A stretch of DNA of 21,564 nucleotides from an uncultured Oscillospiraceae bacterium (lineage in GTDB: Bacteria > Bacillota > Clostridia > Oscillospirales > Oscillospiraceae), in contig CAJOCV010000028.1 in assembly GCA_905233785.1 (NCBI GenBank), positions 1-21,564 of the forward strand, written 5' to 3'. Numbering within the stretch: position 1 is the stretch's first letter; each line of letters starts with the position of its first letter. Positions 7,555 through 15,802 of the stretch are shown here, one piece after another. The notes beneath the pieces were generated by a model that worked only from the letters and a program-made list of their open reading frames with translations, had not been told where the DNA came from and did not search any database. The position numbers were made by a program, and so were the translations under genes.

Positions 7555-7678
7555 ATACTAAAACCTAATAGAAATCAGACAATCTTTTCGGCTGGATTTG
7601 CGCCATACTGCGTTGCCTTCCTTGACCATATATCTCCATTATGCTCTGCGGTGTCTTCTTCTTATTAGGTTTTAGTAT
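7555..7678. mobile_element. MITE-like element with 16-bp terminal inverted repeats
   Basis: ATACTAAAACCTAATA at 7555-7570 is perfectly inverted at 7663-7678, enclosing a non-coding 92-bp core that is more AT-rich than the genes around it. The outermost bases fit a CTAAAACC...GGTTTTAG element (7558-7675) flanked by TA dinucleotides, as expected of TA-targeting IS630/Tc1-type insertions; that family assignment is inference. No transposase is encoded, so it would be non-autonomous. It sits between the importer terminator and the GH3 start codon and could contribute promoter sequence to the GH3 operon. An open frame entering it from the GH3 gene is not thought to be translated. Confidence 0.6.
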
Positions 7679-7712
7679 TATTTCAAAACGACAGACAGGA
7701 AAGGATGCAAAT

Positions 7713-10520
7713 ATGGACTCGACGATTCTTTATCCGCCTCTCTCCGAGCGGGAGATCCAAGGCGCAGCCATATCCAAAAAGGCGGCTGTGGACGGTATGG
7801 TGCTTCTCGTTAACCGTGAGGGGACACTGCCTCTGAACCCCGGGCCTGTCTGCCTCTTCGGCGTCGGCGCCGTGCGCACGATCCGCGGCGGCACCGGCTC
7901 CGGCGATCCCTTCAACGGCGGCCTGACCGGCGGCGGGGATGCGAATGTCGATCTCTCGCCGCGCTATCATATCCAGCTTTTGCCCGCCATGCAGCGCGCA
8001 GGCTTTACTGTTCTGAACGAAAAGCAGCTTCAGGCAATCGGCGAACGGTATGACGAGGGGCTTCGAAACATGAAAGAGCGCGTCATGGCAACCTTCTCGC
8101 TCCCGGAGGAAGCGCTCTCCGAACGGCAGCTGGAGGCCTGGCGCGCGTCCACGGATACGGCGATCTGCGTGATCTCCCGCAACTCCGGCGAAGGGAACGA
8201 CCGCCGCGTGGAGGATGATTACAATCTCAGCTGCGTTGAAAAAGACAATCTTGCGCTGCTGCGCCGGCTTTTCCCGCGGCTGGTATTGCTGCTGAACGTA
8301 GGCGGGCCGGTTTGCGTTCGGGATCTGCGTTCTGCCGACGCTGACGCGATCCTGCTGATCGGGCAGGCCGGGCAGGAGTGCGGCGAGGCGGCGGCCGAGG
8401 TGCTGACCGGAAAGCACAGCCCATCCGGCAAGCTGAGCACCACCTGGGCGGAGCGCTACGAGGATTACCCCAGCGCTTCGACTTATCTGACAGACAGAGA
8501 TACCTCCCTCTATAACGAGGGGGTCTACGTGGGCTACCGGTATTTTCCGACTTTCGCCAAACAGCCCGGTTTTGCCTTCGGCTACGGCCTGTCCTACACA
8601 CAATTTGAAATCAAGTGCCTGGGCGCAGAGATGAACAATAATCTGCTCCGCGTCGAGGTACAGGTCATAAACAGCGGCTCTCGTCCCGGCCGGGAAGTGG
8701 TACAGCTCTATGTGACAGCGCCGTCCACCGAGCTGGATATGCCCGCCATGGAGCTGCGCGGCTTTGAAAAGACGCGGCTGCTCGCGCCAAACGAGGGAGA
8801 AACGCTTGCGCTGGAAGTGCCGCTGCGTGAGCTTGCCTCCTACAGCGAAAAGGAAGGCGCGTATCTTCTTTCCCGCGGCTGTTATATCGTGCGCATAGGC
8901 AATTCCTCCGACGCGCTTACGGCCGTAGCCGCAATTTCCATCGGCGAAACCGTGAAGACGGTTCTCGTCGACCATGTGATGCCGCTCAGGCAGGAGCTGC
9001 GGGTGATGGAGGGACTGCGCGGCGAGGATCATGCCGACGAGGCCGCCTCGCTTCCGATCCTGACGCCGGATGCGGAAATCCTCTGTGAAGATCGGCGCTC
9101 GCGCTTCGCAGACGGGCGGGTAACGACCTACACCGCCGACCGTTCCTATCGGTCCGCGCTTCCCTATGAGGACGTCGTGTATACGGACGGCAGGAGCGCA
9201 AGCTATGAGGAGCTGCGTGCCGGAAAGGTTTCGGCGGAGGAATTCATCGCCCAGCTCAGCGAGGAGGAGCTTTCGACCTTCGTCTGCGGCTCCGGCTGGG
9301 GTGTGGAGGATGACAGCAACCCGATCATCGGGGCCAATTCCGAGTCTGTCCCCGGCGCAGCGGGCGAAACGACGCACACGCTCACGGAAAAATACGGCAT
9401 TCCGTCCATTGTGCTGGCGGACGGCCCCGGCGGCGTGCGCATTGCCCAGCATTTTGAGGCAACCAATGTCGATACCGGCGAAAAGCAGACGGTGTATCAC
9501 TATTGCATCGCCTGGCCCATCGGCACCCATCTGGCGCAGAGCTTTGACCGGGAGCTGGTGCGCGAGGTCGGGGAAGGCATGAACGCCGACCTGCGCGCCA
9601 TGAACATCGAGATTCTGCTCGGCCCAGGCGTCAACATCCACCGCAACCCGCTCTGCGGCAGAAACTTCGAGTATTTTTCCGAAGATCCGCTGCTGGCCGG
9701 GGAAATGGCGGCGGCCGTCACGCTCGGCATCCAGAAGGATGACACGGCGGCGGCCTGCGTCAAGCATTATGCGCTGAACAACCAGGAGACCAACCGCCAT
9801 GCCAACAATTCGGTCGCTTCCGAGCGCGCCATCCGGGAGATCTACCTCGAGCCGTTCCGCCGCTCCGTTGTCAAGGGCCGCGCCATGTCCTTCATGACCT
9901 CCTACAATCTGGTCAACGGCGTTCCCACCGCAGACGATTATGATCTGTGCACGAACCTCGCCCGAGGCGAGTGGGGCTTTGAAGGCCTGATCATGACCGA
10001 CTGGAACGGCGGCAGCAGTACGCCCTCCAAATCCATGCACGCCGGCAACGATCTGATCACGCCGGGCGGCTTTGAAAAGAGCATAGAGATCCTGACCCAC
10101 ATGAAGAAGGTCGAGCCGGAATTCGAGCCCAACGGCCAGGTGAAAAAATACCGCATCGGCATCCCCTTTGCCGAGGTTTATCTCATGCTCTGGCACGACT
10201 ATGTGCCGTCGGAAACCGGCGTGGGACGCATCCGCGTACCCCTTGGCGAGGGCTATACGGCGCGCGCGGAGGACGGACTCATTCTGGTCAACGGCGAGAA
10301 GATCTATTACGAGGCCAGTCCCATCTTCGAAGCCTTCCGGCTTCGGGAGAAGTACCGGCCCATGAAGAGCCCGGTGGATACGAAAATCGCTTATCTGGAA
10401 GACGAGGGGAAAACCATTGTCTACCGCGTGGAGGATCACTACCGGCAGACCATCTGCCGGGGCGACGTGCAGCGCTGTGCCGTGAATATCCTCAAGGTCA
10501 TGCTGCGGCTCGGGAAATAA
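7713..10520 (+). CDS. GH3 beta-glucosidase with inverted domain order
   Basis: This 935-residue cytoplasmic glycosidase (no signal peptide) belongs to family GH3, but its parts are in reverse order. The C-type alpha/beta domain comes first (about 20-300), with candidate acid/base E160 in 'SGEGNDR'. A fibronectin III-like domain follows (about 324-400, 'REVVQLYV'). The (beta/alpha) barrel domain is last (about 528-790), with 'ADGPGGVRI', 'GRNFEYFSEDP', 'KHYALNNQETNRH' and nucleophile D763 in 'IMTDWNG'. This order is known from Ruminococcus albus and Butyrivibrio beta-glucosidases. An extra segment of about 110 residues (about 800-912) separates 'HAGNDLITPGG' from the closing helix 'RGDVQRCAVNILKVM'. 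The ATG at 7713 has AAAGGA eight bases upstream; the frame stays open into the MITE-like element, but no better start exists there. The exporter gene begins 10 bases after its stop. It probably cleaves beta-glucosides; the exact substrate is unknown. Confidence 0.92.
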   Translation: MDSTILYPPLSEREIQGAAISKKAAVDGMVLLVNREGTLPLNPGPVCLFGVGAVRTIRGGTGSGDPFNGGLTGGGDANVDLSPRYHIQLLPAMQRAGFTVLNEKQLQAIGERYDEGLRNMKERVMATFSLPEEALSERQLEAWRASTDTAICVISRNSGEGNDRRVEDDYNLSCVEKDNLALLRRLFPRLVLLLNVGGPVCVRDLRSADADAILLIGQAGQECGEAAAEVLTGKHSPSGKLSTTWAERYEDYPSASTYLTDRDTSLYNEGVYVGYRYFPTFAKQPGFAFGYGLSYTQFEIKCLGAEMNNNLLRVEVQVINSGSRPGREVVQLYVTAPSTELDMPAMELRGFEKTRLLAPNEGETLALEVPLRELASYSEKEGAYLLSRGCYIVRIGNSSDALTAVAAISIGETVKTVLVDHVMPLRQELRVMEGLRGEDHADEAASLPILTPDAEILCEDRRSRFADGRVTTYTADRSYRSALPYEDVVYTDGRSASYEELRAGKVSAEEFIAQLSEEELSTFVCGSGWGVEDDSNPIIGANSESVPGAAGETTHTLTEKYGIPSIVLADGPGGVRIAQHFEATNVDTGEKQTVYHYCIAWPIGTHLAQSFDRELVREVGEGMNADLRAMNIEILLGPGVNIHRNPLCGRNFEYFSEDPLLAGEMAAAVTLGIQKDDTAAACVKHYALNNQETNRHANNSVASERAIREIYLEPFRRSVVKGRAMSFMTSYNLVNGVPTADDYDLCTNLARGEWGFEGLIMTDWNGGSSTPSKSMHAGNDLITPGGFEKSIEILTHMKKVEPEFEPNGQVKKYRIGIPFAEVYLMLWHDYVPSETGVGRIRVPLGEGYTARAEDGLILVNGEKIYYEASPIFEAFRLREKYRPMKSPVDTKIAYLEDEGKTIVYRVEDHYRQTICRGDVQRCAVNILKVMLRLGK

Positions 10521-10530
10521 GGAGATCAAA

Positions 10531-12276
10531 ATGGTCAAGCGACTGTCCCGGTGCATCCGGGAATACAAAACGGCGGCGCTGCTTGCTCCGCTTTTCATGA
10601 TCGGCGAGGTGGCCATGCAGGTGCTGATCCCGCTGATCATGGCGAATCTGTACGACTATGGAATCGCCTTGCAGAACATGGAGGTTGTCGTCACCCGCTC
10701 GCTGCTGCTCTGCGGCTGCGCCGCAGCCTCTCTGGCTTTCGGCGCTCTCTCGGCGACCTGCTCTGCCAAGGCCGGGACCGGCTTTGCCAGAAACCTGCGC
10801 CACGATATGTACTACCACGTCCAGGATTTCAGCTTTTCCAACATCGATAAGTTTTCTGCCGCGTCCATCGTCACCCGTCTGACCGCCGACGTGTCCAGTC
10901 TCCAGAATGCTTTTCAAATGATGATCCGCATGGCGATCCGCTGCCCGGTCATGCTGACGCTGGCGCTGCTCTCGGCGCTCTCCATCAGCCCGAAGCTGAG
11001 CCTGGTATATCTGGTGACGATCCCCATTCTGGCAGCGGTGCTGCTGGGGCTGATGCCCGTGGTGTTCAAGATCTTTGACCGGGTTTTCAAGACCTATGAC
11101 CGGCTCAATACCGTGGTGCAGGAGAATGTGCACGGCGTGCGCGTGGTCAAGAGCTTCGTGCGCGAGGACTACGAGGTCAGGAAGTTCTCCGACATTTCCG
11201 GCACGGTCTATAAGGACTTCGTCAAGGCCGAGCGCATCCTCGCGGTGAACGATCCGACGATGCGTTTTTGCGTGTATGTCTGCATGATCGTTTTGTCCTG
11301 GGTCGGCGCGCACATGGTCGTCGCCTCCGGCAACAACCCGGAACTGGGTCTGACCACGGGACAGCTCAGCTCGATGTTTACCTATACGACCCAGATCCTG
11401 ACGAGCCTGATGATGGTCTCCATGGTTATTGTGACGCTTACCATGACACGCGCCCCCATGCGGCGCTGCTCTGAGATCCTGGCAGAAGAGCCGGATCTCG
11501 TTTCGCCGGAACATGCTGTGACGGAAGTGCCCGACGGGAGCGTCGACTTTGAAAACGTCTCCTTCCGCTACAGTGCGGAGGCTCAGCAGGATGCGCTGAA
11601 AAACGTCACGCTGCACATCCCCTCCGGCGCCACCGTCGGTATTCTCGGCGCCACCGGTTCCTCCAAATCTACGATGGTACAGCTGATTCCCCGGCTCTAC
11701 GACGTGACGGAGGGAAGCTTGAAGGTCGGCGGGATCGACGTGCGCGACTACGATCTGGCCGTGCTCCGCGACAGTGTGTCCATGGTGCTGCAGAAGAACC
11801 TGCTCTTCTCCGGCACGGTCAGCGACAACCTGCGCTGGGGCGACCCCGACGCCACGGACGAGGAGCTGCGGAAGGCCTGTCGGCTTGCTCAGGCGGATGA
11901 GTTCATCCTGGCCCATGCCGAGGGCTACGACCGCAAGATCGAGCAGGGCGGCACCAACGTCTCAGGCGGTCAGAAGCAGCGCCTGTGCATTGCGCGCGCC
12001 CTGCTGAAGAAACCGAAGATCCTGATTCTCGACGATTCGACCTCCGCCGTGGACACCAGAACCGACGCGCTCATCCGCAAGGCATTCCGCGAGGAGATCC
12101 CCGACACAACCAAGCTTATCATCGCGCAGCGCGTTTCCTCCATCATGGACGCCGACATGATCCTGGTCATGGAAAACGGTGAGCTCAAAAGCGTCGGCAC
12201 GCATGAGGAGCTGCTGGAGACGTCCCCGATCTACCGGGACATCTACCGGGCCCAGGAGAAAGAGAGGGATGCCTGA
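10531..12276 (+). CDS. ABC exporter half-transporter with degenerate ATP site
   Basis: This 581-residue half-exporter has an N-terminal six-helix membrane domain (about 1-315) and an ATPase domain (about 335-575). Walker A is 'GATGSSKST' (G373-T381, K379) and the signature is an intact 'VSGGQ' (S478-Q481). Walker B ends D501-D502, so Asp replaces the catalytic Glu, and the H-loop His is Q533 ('IAQRVSS'). These losses mark the non-catalytic subunit of heterodimeric exporters such as BmrC/BmrD or TM287/288. The next gene supplies the complementary half. A GGAG site six bases before the ATG and the 10-base gap to the GH3 stop place it in the GH3 operon. It is probably a multidrug or lipid/aglycone exporter; the substrate is unknown. 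Confidence 0.92.
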   Translation: MVKRLSRCIREYKTAALLAPLFMIGEVAMQVLIPLIMANLYDYGIALQNMEVVVTRSLLLCGCAAASLAFGALSATCSAKAGTGFARNLRHDMYYHVQDFSFSNIDKFSAASIVTRLTADVSSLQNAFQMMIRMAIRCPVMLTLALLSALSISPKLSLVYLVTIPILAAVLLGLMPVVFKIFDRVFKTYDRLNTVVQENVHGVRVVKSFVREDYEVRKFSDISGTVYKDFVKAERILAVNDPTMRFCVYVCMIVLSWVGAHMVVASGNNPELGLTTGQLSSMFTYTTQILTSLMMVSMVIVTLTMTRAPMRRCSEILAEEPDLVSPEHAVTEVPDGSVDFENVSFRYSAEAQQDALKNVTLHIPSGATVGILGATGSSKSTMVQLIPRLYDVTEGSLKVGGIDVRDYDLAVLRDSVSMVLQKNLLFSGTVSDNLRWGDPDATDEELRKACRLAQADEFILAHAEGYDRKIEQGGTNVSGGQKQRLCIARALLKKPKILILDDSTSAVDTRTDALIRKAFREEIPDTTKLIIAQRVSSIMDADMILVMENGELKSVGTHEELLETSPIYRDIYRAQEKERDA

Positions 12277-14174
12277 TGGCGCCGATCCGTATGAGAGGGG
12301 ACGGGAAAAAAGCCCGTGACCCGAAGGGAACCCTGCTTCGGCTGACGAAATACCTGAAAAGCTATCTGCCGGCGCTCTGCTTCGTACTGGGATGCATCCT
12401 CATCGGCTCCATCGCCCAGACGGTCGGCAACCGCAGTCTCGGTCGGCTGGTGGACGATTATATCCTGCCGATGGTCGGCGGAGCGGAGAAGGACTATGCG
12501 GGACTGGCGCGGTATCTCTTTCTGATCGGCGGCATCTTTGCCGCGGGGATCCTCAGCGCCTTCCTGCAGAATTACGTCATGGCCGGCGTCGGTCAGGGTG
12601 CGCAGAAAAAAATCCGGGACGAGCTGTTTACGAAAATGCAGCGTCTCCCGATCCGCTATTTCGACAGCAATACCGCAGGCGATATCATGTCCCACTACAC
12701 CAACGACGTGGATACGCTCCGCCAGCTTATCGGGCAGGCGCTCCCTCAGTGCGCCTCGTCGGTCATCACCCTGGCCGTGGTGTTCGTCAGTCTTCTGACC
12801 ACCTCCTGGATGCTCACCGTTGTTCTGCTTGTCAGCTCCGTTGCCGTGGTTGTGACCACCAAGATCCTCGCCGGCAAATCCAGGGGCTTCTTTGTGGCTC
12901 AGCAGCGCAGCCTCGGCGCGGTGAACGGCTATATCGAGGAGATGGTCAGCGGGCAGAAGGTCGTCAAGATCTTTAACCACGAAGAGGCCTGCAAAAAGGA
13001 ATTCGACGGGCTCAACGATACGCTTCGGGACGTCGCCTATGCCGCGGGCAAATATTCTTCGATCCTCTTCCCGATTAACGCGAACCTCGGTTACATCCAG
13101 TATGCGATCCTCGCCATTGTGGGCGGAGCGATCAACATCTTCCTCGGCAGCCAGGTTCTGACCCTTGGCCGGCTGATGGCCTTCATGCTCCTCTCCCGCA
13201 GCTTCAACATGCCGATCTCCCAGATCTCCAACCAGATCAACGCCATTGTCATGGCTCTGGCCGGCGCCGAACGCATCTTTGATCTGATGGACGAGCAGCC
13301 GGAGGAGGACGAGGGCTATGTGAGCCTTGTCAACGCCCGCATCGGCGCAGACGGAACGATTGCCGAAAGCACGGAGAGGAGCGGCCAGTGGGCCTGGAAG
13401 CACCCGCACACGGCAGACGGCTCCGTCACCTATGAAGCGCTGCGCGGCCATATCGAGATGGAGCATGTGACCTTCGGCTATGTGCCGGAAAAGACCGTGC
13501 TGCACGATGTGACGCTTTATGCCGAGCCCGGGCAGAAGATCGCCTTCGTCGGCGCCACCGGCGCCGGGAAGACGACGATCACCAATCTCATCAACCGCTT
13601 TTACGATATTGAAGACGGAAAGATCCGCTATGACGGCATCAATATCCGCAAGATCGGCAAGAGCGATCTGCGCCGCAGTCTTGGCATGGTGCTGCAGGAG
13701 ACCAATCTCTTTACCGGCACCGTCATGGAGAACATCCGCTACGGGCGTCTGGACGCCAGCGACGAGGACTGCATCCGCGCAGCCCGACTTGCCAACGCCC
13801 ATGACTTTATTACGCGCCTGCCGCAAGGCTATGATACGGTTTTGACGGGCAACGGCGCCAGCCTTTCTCAGGGGCAGCGGCAGCTGATCGCCATTGCCCG
13901 CGCCGCGGTGGCCGATCCGCCGGTCATGATCCTCGACGAGGCGACCTCTTCCATCGACACGCACACCGAGGCGCTGGTACAGGCGGGGATGGATGCGCTG
14001 ATGAAAGGGCGCACAGTCTTCGTCATTGCCCACCGGCTCTCCACGGTCCGCAATTCCGACTGCATCATGGTGCTCGACCACGGCAGGATCATCGAGCGCG
14101 GAAGCCACACCGATCTGCTTGCCCAGAAGGGCACCTACTACCGGCTGTATACCGGCGCATTCGAACTCGAATAA
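12276..14174 (+). CDS. ABC exporter half-transporter, catalytic partner
   Basis: This 632-residue partner of the preceding exporter subunit has a membrane domain (about 25-335) and an ATPase domain (about 390-630). Walker A is 'GATGAGKTT' (G426-T434, K432). Walker B is 'MILDEATSS' with D554 and catalytic E555, and the H-loop has H586 ('IAHRLST'). Its signature is altered to 'LSQGQ' (L530-Q534). With the first subunit this gives one intact ATP site (this Walker A/B plus the partner's SGGQ) and one degenerate site, the known design of heterodimeric exporters. Between the two domains lies a longer linker (about 340-388) with no recognised motif. Its ATG shares one base with the TGA of the previous gene, so translation is coupled. 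Confidence 0.93.
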   Translation: MAPIRMRGDGKKARDPKGTLLRLTKYLKSYLPALCFVLGCILIGSIAQTVGNRSLGRLVDDYILPMVGGAEKDYAGLARYLFLIGGIFAAGILSAFLQNYVMAGVGQGAQKKIRDELFTKMQRLPIRYFDSNTAGDIMSHYTNDVDTLRQLIGQALPQCASSVITLAVVFVSLLTTSWMLTVVLLVSSVAVVVTTKILAGKSRGFFVAQQRSLGAVNGYIEEMVSGQKVVKIFNHEEACKKEFDGLNDTLRDVAYAAGKYSSILFPINANLGYIQYAILAIVGGAINIFLGSQVLTLGRLMAFMLLSRSFNMPISQISNQINAIVMALAGAERIFDLMDEQPEEDEGYVSLVNARIGADGTIAESTERSGQWAWKHPHTADGSVTYEALRGHIEMEHVTFGYVPEKTVLHDVTLYAEPGQKIAFVGATGAGKTTITNLINRFYDIEDGKIRYDGINIRKIGKSDLRRSLGMVLQETNLFTGTVMENIRYGRLDASDEDCIRAARLANAHDFITRLPQGYDTVLTGNGASLSQGQRQLIAIARAAVADPPVMILDEATSSIDTHTEALVQAGMDALMKGRTVFVIAHRLSTVRNSDCIMVLDHGRIIERGSHTDLLAQKGTYYRLYTGAFELE

Positions 14175-14183
14175 GATAAAGAA

Positions 14184-14207
14184 CCCCCGCGCCCTACGGC
14201 GCGGGGG
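14184..14207. terminator. Hairpin terminator between convergent genes
   Basis: CCCCCGCGCC (14184-14193) and GGCGCGGGGG (14198-14207) form a perfect 10-bp stem with a CTAC loop, midway between the stop codons of the exporter gene (right-going) and the MATE gene (left-going). On the minus strand it is followed by a T-rich run (TTCTTTATCTT), so it suits the MATE transcript best. The plus side lacks a close T run. Confidence 0.65.
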
Positions 14208-14226
14208 TGAATCAAAACGCGGCTTT

Positions 14227-15639
14227 TTATGCCATGCTTTTTGCCTTGTGGATCCATTTGCCGCTTCTCAGACGGCCGATCAGCCAGACAGACTTGATGA
14301 TGTAATCGATACGCAGCGCGATCAGCACCCAGAACACCGGCCACTGCCAGACCACGCCGACCAGATAGCCCAACGGGATGGAGGCAAGGATCTGAAACGC
14401 GATATCCGCGATCATCAGAAACTTGGTGTCGCCGCCGCCGCGCAGGATCCCCTTTGACAGCGCCGACTGGATCGCCTGGAAGAAAACCACGATGGCGCTG
14501 GAGCGCATCATGATGATGGCGATTCCCCTGGTGGAGGGCTCGATTTTGAACAGATCGACCGCAGGCGTGCCGAGCAGCAGCACCAGCATCGCTGCGAACA
14601 GGCCGAACACCATGCTCATCAAGGTAAAGGAATAGCCCTGCTTCTGCGCTTTTTCAAAGTCACCGAAGCCGACGCTGTGGCCGATCATGACGCTGGAGGC
14701 GCTGGCCACGCTCATCGTGGCGATGCTGCACATCCGGTCCATGACATTGACGATGGAGTAGGCGCTGACGATCTCGCGGCCCATGCGGCCGAGGATCATC
14801 GAGATCACGCTGGCGCAGAGACCGAGGATGGTGTCGCTGATGATGGCGGGCATGCCCAGACGCCGGAATTCATCCAGCAGCTTCAGCTTCGGCAGCCTGA
14901 CGATGCCGCCGAGCCGATAATGCAGTTTGTCCTCGATTCTCAGCATATAGAAGACGCAGACGGCAAATTCCACGAGTCTCGCGCAGAGCGTGCCAAGCGC
15001 AGCGCCCATCACGCCCATCGCCGGGAAGCCGAGTTTGCCGAAAATGAACACATAATTCGCAGCGATATTGACGACGAAGGAAAGGCAGGAGATATAGAGG
15101 CCAAGTCTTGCGTTTCCGGTGGAGCGGACGATTTGCGACATGACCAGGCTCAGCCCGTGGGGCAGGAACACCAGCGCTGTCACCCGCAGGTAGCGGGCAC
15201 CCTCAAAAATGACCTCGGCATCGTCGATATACAGACGCATGATCTTTTCGGGAATGACGGCGCAGGGGACGGCAAAGAGCGTCCCGATCAGCAGCACGAG
15301 CTGCATACAGAGGTCATAGACCCTCCGGACGGTCGCTTTGTCACCTGCGCCCCAGTACTGGCTGGCCAGCACGAGACCGGCCGCGCTGATGCCCATGCAC
15401 AGGAACGTGAAAATCGTATAAAACTGATTGGCCAGGCTGGAGGCGGAAATCGCCACCTCGCCCAGGCGTCCCACCATCACGGTGTCCATCATGTTGACGC
15501 CCTGGTTGATGAGATTCTGGATGACCACGGGAACGATAATGGCCATCGCGTTTTTGTAAAAGACCGGTTCCGTGATGAGATACCGGTCAACAAGCCTGCG
15601 TCCGGCGTACTTCATAGACGGTGTTTCATCCTTTTCCAT
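14227..15639 (-). CDS. MATE family efflux transporter
   Basis: This 470-residue multidrug/toxin extrusion-type antiporter of the inner membrane has about twelve hydrophobic helices in two halves. It shows the family's early 'PVVIQNLINQGVNMMDTVMVGRLGE' stretch and the paired later motifs 'SQIVRSTGNARLGLYIS' and 'SKGILRGGGDTKFLMIAD'. It would export organic cations or other small molecules against Na+ or H+; the substrate is not readable. The ATG at 15639 was chosen because GGAAAAGG lies seven bases upstream. An upstream extension to 15696 would begin inside the -35 box of its promoter. The gene is transcribed alone, toward the exporter operon. Confidence 0.92.
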   Translation of the reverse strand: MEKDETPSMKYAGRRLVDRYLITEPVFYKNAMAIIVPVVIQNLINQGVNMMDTVMVGRLGEVAISASSLANQFYTIFTFLCMGISAAGLVLASQYWGAGDKATVRRVYDLCMQLVLLIGTLFAVPCAVIPEKIMRLYIDDAEVIFEGARYLRVTALVFLPHGLSLVMSQIVRSTGNARLGLYISCLSFVVNIAANYVFIFGKLGFPAMGVMGAALGTLCARLVEFAVCVFYMLRIEDKLHYRLGGIVRLPKLKLLDEFRRLGMPAIISDTILGLCASVISMILGRMGREIVSAYSIVNVMDRMCSIATMSVASASSVMIGHSVGFGDFEKAQKQGYSFTLMSMVFGLFAAMLVLLLGTPAVDLFKIEPSTRGIAIIMMRSSAIVVFFQAIQSALSKGILRGGGDTKFLMIADIAFQILASIPLGYLVGVVWQWPVFWVLIALRIDYIIKSVWLIGRLRSGKWIHKAKSMA

Positions 15640-15667
15640 AAAATGACCTTTTCCATAATACGCAGAG

Positions 15668-15696
15668 AGCATAACACAGAAAACGGGGCAATTCAA
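15668..15696 (-). promoter_or_regulatory. Promoter of the MATE gene
   Basis: The minus strand shows TTGAAT (15696-15691), 17 bases, then TATGCT (15673-15668). Transcription would begin near 15661, about 22 bases before the chosen ATG at 15639. Confidence 0.6.
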
Positions 15697-15757
15697 CGCT
15701 CGGCGAAAAAGCTTATAATAAATACAGAAATCTTTATAAGAATTCCAATAAAATCCA

Positions 15758-15766
15758 TGTTATAAT
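15758..15766 (+). promoter_or_regulatory. Extended -10 promoter of the GH5-esterase operon
   Basis: TGTTATAAT (15758-15766) is a perfect extended -10 element (TGn plus TATAAT). No good -35 box lies 17 bases upstream, which is usual for this class. It gives a 5' leader of about 30 bases before the GH5 start codon. A second TTATAATA at 15713-15720 could be a further promoter or regulator site. Confidence 0.55.
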
Positions 15767-15802
15767 AGAGAAAAAGTTAAAAAACGAAAGGAAGGCAGCA
15801 GC

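Noticed and set aside
7641..7712. N-terminal extension of the GH3 protein
   Set aside because: It is translated from the MITE-like element and lacks a ribosome binding site; AAAGGA precedes the ATG at 7713.
7683..10640. A 985-codon open frame on the minus strand opposite the GH3 gene
   Set aside because: It mirrors the GC-rich third positions of the GH3 gene, its translation has no recognisable domain, and the plus strand encodes a complete catalytic protein.
12243..14108. A 621-codon minus-strand frame opposite the second exporter gene
   Set aside because: The plus strand shows all ABC motifs; the antisense translation is rich in His, Asp and Gly, as typical of antisense frames.
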